Below are positions 1-11,600 of a DNA stretch of 64,000 nucleotides, piece by piece. The stretch is taken from positions 310,001 to 374,000 of the forward strand of contig NC_056539.1 in NCBI RefSeq assembly GCF_910596095.1, written 5' to 3'. The notes under the pieces were generated by a model. That model worked only from the letters and a program-made list of their open reading frames with translations, was not told where the DNA came from and ran no database searches. A program made the translations under genes and the position numbers. Source of the stretch: Thunnus maccoyii. Taxonomy: Eukaryota; Chordata; Actinopteri; Scombriformes; Scombridae. Positions within the stretch are counted from its first letter, which is position 1; each line of letters opens with the position of its first letter.

Positions 1-639
1 ATACAATCTGGCTTCAATTCACCACCTCACTATCTGCGTCGCCAATTTCTCCTGTCTCTAAAATGTTTGTATGCCTAGGTAAGAGTTTCCGTATGGGTGC
101 GCACAATCTCCCATCAAGTTTATTTTTATAAATCCTACGTTTTTCATGGAAAGTGACGTAGAGATCATTCATGCCCTGTTTTGTGCATACATAACGGTTA
201 TAAATGAGGCCCCTGCTGTTTCATAGTCAAAACTCAACTCAAAGTGTTTAGAATAACTTGGTGAAATGACATGGAAAATATTTCATCCCTGTGGGAAACA
301 CATTGCAGACTTTTTAATACCATTTCAGGTCTTAATTTTAAAAGCATTTCTTATCTAAGGACCATTCAAAATTGTTCATTTTAATCTGTTCTGTACTGCA
401 AATCCACTTACATGAAATTGTAGTGCTGTGCTTTTTTTGTTTATAATGAACAGTAACAATGAAAACAATTGAAGCAGAATGTAGCAGTCAGTGGAGGGCT
501 GATCCCAGCGCTCATATGCTGAGTGAGACTAGAGCAGACCCATTACATAAAGTACTTAACTTGTAAAAATAAATACTGTCAAAAAGCAGATGCTGACATG
601 TCCTCTTAACCATTTGTTAATGCACACCACTGTCCTTAC
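1..639. other. trappc8 intron 2, start (no gene seen)
   Basis: AT-rich non-coding sequence downstream of trappc8 exon 2. No exon, tRNA or recognisable repeat is seen on either strand. Confidence 0.5.
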
Positions 640-849
640 CACTGTAGTGAAGGTCATAGTCTCCTGCTGTGATCACGTTGGCCACACCATTCTCTTGTGG
701 CTGGCAGGATAACACCACTTCATTGAGCAGTCGGCGCTGGGCAGGGTTGAGCGCAGCCGACGTTGAGCTTGGGCTCGTCACCACATTATTGACACAGATG
801 CGCAGGTTCTTCACGACCTGCACCTGGTTGTTGGGGTCCCGGATGTGAC
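640..849 (-). CDS. trappc8: trappc8 coding exon 2
   Basis: The exon has acceptor AG at 850-851 and donor GTAAGG at 634-639. It is 210 nt and keeps phase 1 at both ends. It encodes HIRDPNNQVQVVKNLRICV through VITAGDYDLHYS. The Ser/Thr/Ala-rich stretch after NNVVTSP is a little longer than in mammals. Confidence 0.93.
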
Positions 850-2585
850 CTAGAGAAGAAAAAGACAAGACCCTTAACCAGGACAATAAATCACTGTATT
901 GCAGTCACATTGTCTGTAAGAGTCACAAAATGTGACGACATGGCTGTAGTCTGGAGCCTCATAACAAATACATATTAATATTTTGCTGTTAGCCTCTTTG
1001 TTGCTGCAGCTAATCTACACTCTCATTGAATAGATTTTATTTTTATTAAAACAGAAACTACATTTTACCACAATTTTTTGTTGTATTATTTCTGCTAGAA
1101 TTAAAAATATCTGTTAACTGCTTTCATCCTTTTATTTACAAAGCTATAGTGTATCAAAAAGAGTACTGATAAGCAGGCTCAGTGTGTAGTGATGATATTA
1201 ATAGTTGATCAACACAAAATGTACTGACAACAATTTGATAATCATTTAAGTGATTATCAAATCACTTAAATCACCTTGAGTTAGACTATTGTCTGGCTCC
1301 AGCTTCTCTAATGTGAGACTTTCCTCCTATTATGCTGTAATCTGAAAACGTCACATTGGGTCCTGGGAAATTGTGATGCTTTTTGCTTTTTTCTGACATT
1401 TTATATACTAAACAATGAATTGATTAACAGAAATATTAAAAGGTATAATATGTAACTATTCCGCATTAAAATGTCTAAAAAAAAAAAAAAACAGACCTAT
1501 GTTATATATTTTGTTGAGTTGTGTACTTACATTATCCCAAATGTTTCCTACAATTTTCAAACCCAGAATAATCTGTAATTTTAATCAAGGTAATGGTCTG
1601 TTTCATTTGGTCACCTGTCAATGACCTCATACCCCTCCAGTGTTTCCCCTATAATAGTACAGGCCTGGCAGGCAGGCAGGCCAACGAGAACCCCCGCCAG
1701 GCCAAAAAATAGTTTTTTAAATGTCAAAAATAACGCCAAATATCCATTAATTCGCAAATCAATATCTTTTGGGAGCCGTTGAGCAGCGCTGTCTCGAAAT
1801 GTGGGTTAATGTCCGTGTCGTTGCCTGGGTAACTACAGGTAGCGTGACTCCTTTTAAGGAATAGGGCAGAACGTAAGCGAGTGAGTGGTGCAAGTGGAGC
1901 AGAGGAAAAGGTTAGGTCGACACCCCACCTCCCCCTGCCATTGTGGCTATTTGCCACAATGGCATCTACCAAAGAGTATATACATACAAGATAATACGTT
2001 GGCGTTGTGGTTGTTTCACAGAAACTTATAAATGGATTTTTATTCAGTTTTAAGCCACATTTTCATGATAAACTTTTTTGATCTTGGTCGTTTTTAACTA
2101 TATCTTTTAACCGCATGAAGGATTTAAGTCATCGGACGTCTGGATCTTCAGTTATCAGAGAGACAAGCTGGGCAAACGTTAGCAGCAGCTCGGCTAGCAG
2201 CCCCTCCCAGAAGTCTGGTGCTCACCAAACATCATCGCGGAGAAATATTGATTTTTTTTTACGTGAAACAGCTTTATTCAGTATTTCTACTGTTTTAATC
2301 TCTGAGTTTGAATCTCTGAGACCTCTGCAGATCATTCAGCTCCTGGTAAAAACCTGCTAAACATCTGGATCTTAAGTTCTCAGAGAAACAAGCTGAACAA
2401 CCGTTAGCAGTAGTTCGGCTAGCAGCCCCTGCTGGATGTCCTGTGCCTGCTGAACAGTGTCAGAAAAACACTGATTTTTAAGGTGAAACTGTTTTATTCA
2501 GTGTTTTAATCACTGGTTAAGCACCAGGTCATGTGTCCTTGTGCAAGATACTGAACCCCAAATTGCTCCTAAAGGCAGTGCCAAT

Positions 2586-2645
<60 letters not shown>

Positions 2646-5600
2646 ACTAGAAACTCCGCCTGATGAGCAGGTTGGCAACTTGCATAGCAGCCTCTGCTAT
2701 CAGCGTATGAATGTGTGTGTGAATAGGTGAATGTGGCATGTAATGTAAAGCGCTTTGAGTGGTCGGAGGACTAGCTGGCTGATAAGTACCAATAAGTGGC
2801 AGTACAGAAATGTCAAACATATAAATACATAGTTTGTCCACCAGAGAGCACTGGTAAGTTTATTTTTACACTGTAAAATGTTCTGCTTACTACATATTTT
2901 GGCCACAATTCTTTTAAAACAAAATTCTATCCTTATTATGCATTTTGTTTAAAACAAGAGTATCAGCTGTTATCATTTTTGGATTTTTTTAAACTCAAAT
3001 ATCAATCTTGAAATTCCAGTATCAGTCAGCTCTTGCAGTAACATCAGTGTCTTCAATAACATCAATTTTCCCAACAGACTGACAATTCCAGGACATTTAT
3101 TTTGTTGACTGGACCTTTTTCTGCAGTGTTTTCCCCATGTAGATCAAAAGCAGGCTGACAACATTTTTTTTTTTCAAACATTCAAGCCAGATAGGGGAAA
3201 ACAAACATTGTGACTTATGCAATGTACATCCCCACTACACTGGCTAAATTTGTAAACGCATCTTTTTCTCTCAGTTTCAGTCCTATTTCCACAATGGTGT
3301 TTTCTTCTGCCCCCAGAACTGAGCTTTTCCAAAATTGAGACACACACTCCCAGATAAACACACTCCAAAGTGTGTAAGTCTTAAAACACTGGCTTGGTGT
3401 TTCAGTGTGTACGGAGTAAATGGAGCTTTTGCAAAACAGTGACATCAGCTGCTCAGTGATGGTCTGCAGTATGAAGACAACTGCCTTAAGGGTGGGAGTC
3501 ACGTGAGGTGACATGGTGAAAAAGGCATGCTAGACGCCAGAAAGGCTCCTTGTGTTTCACAGTTTTACTCAGTACAATCCTGTTTGACTGGATTTGATTG
3601 CTGGACACTGGTGCCACTGTCTCTTCAGCAAGAAGTTGACTGGAGCTGGAAAACAGAAGTATTATTATAAGACTAGTGGGACTGAAAGAAGGCACTGAAA
3701 CGGAGGACACACACATATTCTTGGATAAGATTCTTGTTTACATACTGGATCTACTGAGTGATTGCTCAGTACCGGAGATAGAGTGAGTAAACCACATTCC
3801 AAGGCGGCTTCCAAACCTGACTTAGAAAATGTAGGATGCAGTGTTTTTATTCGTGAGACTAAAAGTCATGATAACTCTGCATAATCGGTTTCAATTATTT
3901 AAAAAAAACTATGTTTTGTAATTCCCCCAACTTTATGGAAGTGCAATACAATATTGTTGGGAGTGCCTCTTTAATTGTGGGTCAGGTGAACAGTAATTCA
4001 GCCACTACTTTGAGATGTCGATGAAATCTCTGTTTCACAATCTTTAAAAGGTGCCCACATATGATCAGTGGTAAAACCACTTTGCGCTGCTTGTGCCATT
4101 GTTTTCCTATTGGGATAGCGGTGTCGCCTAACTAGGCAGAACCACTACCCTTGGCATCACGCACCACTTGATATGCCACAGACCACTATGCTCAAAGTTC
4201 AAATTATTTCAACTTTGACCTTGGTCGCCACTGAACTTTCAAAGTGTAACCAATGAGATAACAGTTCCCCAAACTCTACAACACAACTTCAAAAGCATAC
4301 CACGATCTTGGAGGGAAAAGTAATGTGTGGCGAAATGTCATCAGTCAGATGGGGCTACCAGGTTTGTGAATAGGCATATAACTTTAACTATAAATATAAC
4401 TAAATCTAATGCTAACATTAGTTTAGCTGTTTATATACATTGCTATGTATGCAGACACAGTGATGGGCCATGCTTTGTATCACAAGCATAGCTATATAAA
4501 CTGTTGGTGACCAGAAAACATTAGCTTAGCAAGAGTGAATCCCATCATGTTGTTACGTAGAAATTCTGATTTGTTTTTGCAGAAGAAGAATGTAGGAAAA
4601 GATGGAAAAACTAAAGGTACAAGTAGAGGAAGGAAAGAAGGTTACAGAATGAAAAGAAGAGTGGTGCTGAAGGAAGAGAGAGAAAGAAATGGAAGTACAG
4701 CTCCATTTTGAGTTTCCTTGATCCCTATTTAAAAGATAGGCCAACCAGTGGGAAACAGGGAAGGAAGACTATGTGTACTACAACTGATGGCACAAGTCTC
4801 CCAACTGTGCCAGTTTCCCTCAGTCTCTGACCAGATACTGCAGAATGTTCAGTCTCCTCAAAACACCCCAGCTCAGCCCTCATATTCTCTCATATTCAGC
4901 ATCCTCACTCCAGGCATTTCAAACCCCTCCTTTACATAAACAGGTTTTCCCCCACCTCTCCATGACACCCTACTAGAGCCCAAGGCTCTACAACCACCCA
5001 TTCCTCCCAAGTAGCAACCCAGCAGGCAGGTCAGCCTCAAGCAGTGTATAATATCAAGCCATCCAAGAAACCTTCCTAGCCCCATGGCCCTAAAGGCAAA
5101 AAAAGCAAAAAGGGCATGTCCAAGTGCAGACAACTGTTTTGAAGAGAGCCTCATGGCTGTGCTAAATAAAGAACATGACCCAAAGGAATTATTCCTCTTG
5201 AGCCTCACCCCAATGTTAAGGGGGTGAAACCAAAATCGAACTGTTGACTGTATCACACAGAGCCCAGTTCACATCAGTCTGATATGTGAGCTATCCATTC
5301 GATCTAGGTACTGTGCACTTAAGTTCACCGAGTTCAGCAGCTCTTCAAGTTTGAGTTAAACTAGTTGTTATTAAATTGTTGGACACCTGAGTGGTGTTCC
5401 ATCAACGCAGCTAAAGAAAGCTGCGCTTACTTGAAAAAGCCTGGCTAGAATTAACGTCAACTTTCACTTGAGGCTCAAACTGTTCCACTAATGCAGTTTA
5501 ACTGTGTCTAGTCAACGCCAAGTCTAGCCAGACTGGAATAATGTTGAAGTGTGCGTGTGCACGGAGTACATAAGCAGCCCAGAACAGTCAATTGTCAAAA

Positions 5601-8600
5601 AGACAATACTATGTCGCAAAATGAAAAGAAAACTAGAGCGTTTTTTTTCTGCTACAATTAACAAGGTGAAGGAAATGACTTGGCACAAATTTGATGACAG
5701 ATTAAATGTAACTATGTAGGTGGGCAGTGATAGCCTAAAGGTTAGAGGAACAAACTTATTACTAGAAGGATGATGGTTCAATCCCCGCATTCGGCTTGAT
5801 AAGTCTGCATGGTGAAAGTGAAGAGCGATGCTTGTTCCCACTCATGGTTTTATCTTTATTTGTTAATAAATGAGCATTCAGATTAGAGACTGTGGTTATG
5901 TTATCACTAGGCTAGATAATATCAGATGTATATTTAAAATTATGGTGTAGGCAACTTAAGAGAACTTTCCAACATTATCATACTCTTTGACACATTTTCT
6001 CTTTCACAAGATGTCCATTTACAAGCATCACTGAAAGTTAAAAATTAACTGGAAACTGGAGGATATAAGTACAGTGGAAGCCACTTATAATGATCACGTT
6101 TGTCTGGGTCAAATATCACTATAAGCAGATGATCATTATAACCTTTTCTTTTTCTTTATTTGTCATACAGAATACCATCTAATTGACATATATTTATTAG
6201 CCTACATGAATATAAAGTTACAGAATTTTAATGACTGTTTCAAAATAAAGTAAAGCTGTTTCAAACGCAGCGTGCACATGAAATTTACTTAACCCCCCCC
6301 CCCTTATTGTCATAAGTTTTGGGGAGACTACATTTGTCATTGAGAGGAAATGATTTTCTGTCTCTGTCATGATTTCAGTGTTCACACAGCAGCAGCCGCT
6401 TATCATGGGAGTAAGTACAAAAATAGATTTACGTGGTTTAAAATGTTTTTCCATATCTTGTCATGTATTAAGAGACCCAGAATGAATACTGTAGGTGGAC
6501 TGCTTGATTTCTATAGGCGACTTATTTAAACAGTATAAATTTTGTTTATGTATGATTCTGTCTGTCTGAACAGCTGATCATTGTAACTGTGATCACTATA
6601 AGCAGTTACCACTGTATACACTTAAACACAGCAGAAGGACATGGTTTGGACTTTATTTAATTTCTTATTGTCTTCACCGCTTGAACAAAATGAGTGAATG
6701 AATAAATAAGTAACTTCAAAATAACGCTAGCATACTTTTATTTCTAAAATTATAAATGCTAAGCTTTTAAATAAAAGGGTTGCAAGTGCGAAAAGACATT
6801 TGATGGAACCGTCTTTTGAGAGTCTGTTTCCGTCCGTCGGACATTCTTTGACATGCAGCTGAGTTAAGCTGGACAGTAAGCCTGCCACGGAGCAGGCTAG
6901 TTCTGCTGACTAAGTTACCATGGTTACTGAGCCTGGACTCATATAAGCCACAGTGATGAACAAAACTTAATCACTTAAATTAGCGAGGCTTATCGAAATG
7001 AACCAGGCTATCCAGTTAGCCAGCTTGATGGAACACCCCTCTGTTGAGTATTTGTCCTATAAACAAATGATGACAATGATGTTTTTATTTTGTTTTATTT
7101 TGTTCAATTTATGACAAAAAAAGTACTTTTGAATTAATGTTTGCTGAAAAGATTTTTTTCAATATCTTAGAGACTGTGTTTCAATTGAAGAAAAAAAAAA
7201 CCTGTTCTAATGTTATATTTTGAAATTTTCTTGCTGCACACAAGTGAAATGTGGACATGTTTTGTTACAATAAAAAGTTATGAGTCCACTGAGGTCCTTG
7301 TGTACAGATTTTGGATATACTGTCATGATTTCTATAATACATATGCTACTGTGCATCTCATCTGCTTCTCTTTTTTTAGGCTCAGGCCCCAAATACAGTT
7401 ACATCATATTAAATTGATAATTTTACCACAATCAAAAAGTAATGCAATCAAATGATAACTACAATACTGTAATTTGAAAAATTATTTAATCAGATGTAAT
7501 CAGGACAAAACATGACATGAGAGAATAGCAAATCACAATAGCTTTTCAATAGAAATGAGTTGGATTGGCGTCCATAAAAATAACTGGGTTTTTTTTTTAA
7601 TTAATGAGAATTCTCAAAAAAGAGCAGATTTTTTTCATGAAAACTTTTCTCAGAATTCTGGGCAGATTTTTTTCTCATGTGAATGTATTACACTTAAATA
7701 AATATCAAATAGTTTTTCTCAACATCAGTAACATCAGCATTGTAGGTAAGTCAAATAAGTGTAGTGGAGTAAAAAGTATAAAGTGGCATCAAATGGAAAG
7801 TACAGTACTTGAGTAAATGTGCTTAGTTACTTTCAACCCACTGCATCCAAGAATATCAATTTAACATTTGAATTTCAGCATTAATGTATTTCAGCATTGC
7901 AATTGAAACTTAACAAAAGCTAAACTAATCCCAGATCCATGCTGGATCTCTCCTCTGGGAGAACAGTGCCTGGATGACAACGTGTTAGCCATCTATTGCA
8001 CCGACACAGTTGGGGAAGTTCCATCTCTGCTGGAAGTCACTGGCAGTCTCCCTACCAATCTTCTTTTCTGGAAATGGGCATGTATTCCCCTACCAAGCTT
8101 TCCCAAATTTCTGTGGCAACAGCGGGGACAATTGTCGCCACTGTGGAAACTCTGACACGGTGGCTGGAGGCAATGCTGGAGTAGGGGTCCTGAGTGGCAA
8201 GGTACCTGCTTGGAGCACAAAGAAAGATCATAGCCTACATTAAAAGGGCAATACAAACCATCTTGGACAATGTTCAAGTTCAAGTTCAAGACTTGTTGAG
8301 ATTTGTTCAGGTAAAGGTACAATTTTTGAGTGGATCTCTCAGTCAAGTAATAAAAATACAATAAAAGATATGCATAATAATAAAAGCAAAAAAGATACAC
8401 ACAATTAACAAATAATAGAAGATGCACATAATAAAAAGTATAAAGTGAGTGCGGGGTGAGGGTGGAGGGGGTGCTGTCAGGCTGTTATCCTAGTGTCAGA
8501 GGAGTTTAGACTGGGGGCAGGGTACTTCAAACAAATGTAAAAATTCAAACATGTTCATTAGAATAGAATAATTGTGTAATAAGCTATGCAAGGAGCTAGA

Positions 8601-11600
8601 TATGTGAAATGTGTCAATATAGCATACAAGTTAATTAAAAGCAAACAATATTAGGATATACAACTTTATCATTGATGCAGTGGTAAAATAAATGTGGGGC
8701 CAACTATTAACTCCCCAGTCAATGATCGCAGTGACACTAATAATTACAAATTATCAACTTGCAACAATGATACTTAATATAATCGATACAATTAATTTCA
8801 AAGACAAAAACAAAGACTGCTGTGTGGTTATAAGCTAACGTTATGTATTTTAATTGTCAAATAAATAAATTATAATTCATTCATTCATCATCTTAAAGAG
8901 GTAGAAACTCAATTCCACAAATAAAAAGGTGGGTAAACAGAGTTTTAGCAGGACACTAACAGCTGTCAGTAACAGCTGATCAGCTGTTAACGTTAACAGC
9001 TGATCAGCTACCCAAATAATAGCCTACCTTAGACAGATGGCCAAGCGTTTGTCTGGAGAGATGGGACGGTGGAATCCAATGTCCATTTTGCTGATGAGAG
9101 GTTTAATCTTCTCCAGGAGGACATCAAATTGGTTCTTGTCCAAAGTGTGATTGGAACCTCTTGTTGTGGATCTTTAGCTCTCTGACCAAGTTGAATTCTC
9201 CTTTTGCATAGCGAGACAACTACATTTCATGCACTCAAACTCTTCTTGATTTGTTTTTTTCGTCACCGTCTGACCTGAATGGCACTTGCCAGAGCCTTCT
9301 TTTGAAAAAAAAAAAAAACCTCAAATACATTGTACACAAAACAGTCCGCAGTGTTCTTCAGATACCCCGGTAGCATCCTTGTTGCCTAGAAAGAGCTACT
9401 TTGCAGACTTTTTGATGACGTAAGCCTATGCTGTGTACCAAATGTCTGACATTCGGCGCCATATCTCGTGGCAAGCAAAGAGCAAATTTCATCTGACAGA
9501 ATACAATAAATACATATTAATCACTCTATCTGTGCTGTGTGATCAGCTATACCAACATCTAAAGTGAGTGATCTCGAGAGGATTAGTGGAGGCAAAAGGT
9601 TATCTTCACTGGTGTAAATATAGGCAGTGCAGCCAGGGCAACTGCGCTGGAGCCCGTGGCCTGATGGGGCCCGACCCCTCCACTCAAATACAGGTGGTGT
9701 GGGCCCCTCCCATTAACATGTAAGATGAAGTCAGTTTCAATGCATGCACCATTACTTTGTAGCGGTGTAACGGAACGTGACTGATCTGTGATTCGTACAG
9801 ATCACCCCCCACAGTTCAGCACACATGTGAACCACGGATTAATTGCAAAATTTAATGTCTCATTTAAGACAAAGTAAAAAAACTGCTGTAAGTACAAGTC
9901 ATGGACAGACAGCATGAACTACAGCAGCATACCTCCAATAAAGGTTAGCTTGTGTCTGTCATGGTTGTTATCACATTTCCAAGTTTGTAACTATAAAACT
10001 GCAATCACAAGTTCTGATGTCTGTATGTTAGCATTTTATGTATATTTGGCAATTAATTTACTATGAACAAATGAACTGTGCAAGTTAATTAAATACTTTG
10101 TGGACATTGCTTTTTTACTTTATCATATGCAGTGATTGCTAGGAAATACTATGTATTCTAGCATCAATTTCATCATGTGACACTTTTTTTGCATTTGACC
10201 GGGAAACATCATTTCTAGCTAACTAAAAGTTTAGCAAGCAGCACAGAGCCAAAAATGACTTTACAACACAAAAGCATATTTCAGAGGAGAAAGGAGAAAA
10301 ATGCACTGGAGGATAACATTGTTACACTAACAAAATTGGAAGGCTTTTTAATAAATAGTTGTCCACTGGTGAACATTCCTGTTATACCTGGTCCCAGTAG
10401 CATTAGCATGGCAGCGTGCACTAGCAGAAGTTCATTGCCATCAGAGCTCCTGGTGACAGTCTCTTCCAACTTGCAAAGATGCTTACAGTGGATCACTATT
10501 CAGTCATATGTACATTTAGTGCTCTGGTCTGCTATTGTTCATGACATTACCTGTCACTTTCTTTTTCAAAGTTAAAACAATTGTAAGAGAAAAGAGACTG
10601 AGTGGACCAGCTAGCCTGTCAGTTTTGGAACACCAGAGCCAGCAAGTTGGATTTAAAGGTCATTGTTAAGGATTCTGGACAGCACAGGTTGTCATTTGAG
10701 CCACTTGGTGATTAAATCAAAGTTTTGATCACTATGCCACTGTGAACCAGCAACCATAGAAAAAACATTAAGTCTTATTCACAGTATTTACTTTTTATAA
10801 TGGTTATTTTTCATGTCTGTTGTGTGTAAAAGCCTGACCTGATTACAAAATCAAAGAGCTGTCTCTAATATTGTACATGTGTGTTTGCATGATTGTGCGT
10901 ACATCTCGCAGTGAATAGGGCCCATAAAAAAATCTTGTACTGGAACCCGTCATTACTACCTCACACCACTGGTTATCTTCTTAATCAGCCAAAACATGCT
11001 GTAAAATAAGAACTTTTCACATCTGTACACAATGAGAAACCCAGCCTTAATGCATGACATTCTTGTATAGATGGATGGCACACATTCACCCTTTTAAAAA
11101 AACAGACAAATGAACACTGTTTTGCCTTTTAGCAAACACGCAACCCAGCAAGACCAATATATGAATCACTGTTGTTCACACAGTACTACACAGCATTTTT
11201 TTTCATCTGTATTATCTGTCAAAGGTTTTTCTACAAAAATATTAAAAATGGACACTGATGTCAGCTGTTCTTTTTGTGAATTGTGCCTTGAAGATTTGTG
11301 TCAATTGTTTTGGTCATGTCCCCAATCTCACAGGGGTCCACAAGATGTCAGTATGTTTATAACTCAATAATTCCTCTGCTAAAGATAATTAGTTTTTGCA
11401 TTATTAATTGTATTCTATAGTTGGCAAAAACACATTATTTATAATTAAGTTAATAACCTTTACAATCACAAGCCATCCTTTCAGTCTTTGAAATGATTAC
11501 AAGCAGTACATTTTGTTCTTGCAAAACGTACTGCTTGTATTAACAAGAAAGCTTGTAAAATGTTAAAGTTAAGTACTTTATAATCTTGTCCTAATGTCAT

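Larger units (their letters stand above)
5391..7043. mobile_element. DNA transposon remnant with GGTGTTCCATCAA ends
   Basis: The left end reads GTGGTGTTCCATCAACGCAG and the right end, reverse-complemented, reads GGGTGTTCCATCAAGCTGG. Shared inverted ends suggest one non-autonomous element, with a SINE (about 5,719) and a Tigger-like element (6,072-6,614) inserted in it. No clear target duplication was found. Ends of this kind fit PIF-Harbinger/ISL2EU-like elements, but this is inference. Confidence 0.45.

Noticed and set aside
4873..5256. 127-codon open frame on the minus strand
   Set aside because: Its composition is irregular and no motif is recognisable. The opposite strand carries a BESS-like frame that explains the openness better.
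5719..5850. Functional tRNA gene
   Set aside because: A- and B-box-like stretches are present, but there is no acceptor or anticodon stem pairing, so it is a SINE head.
7993..8427. 144-codon minus-strand frame at the Harbinger site
   Set aside because: The transposase signature lies in another frame; this one is a shadow extended by AT-rich sequence.
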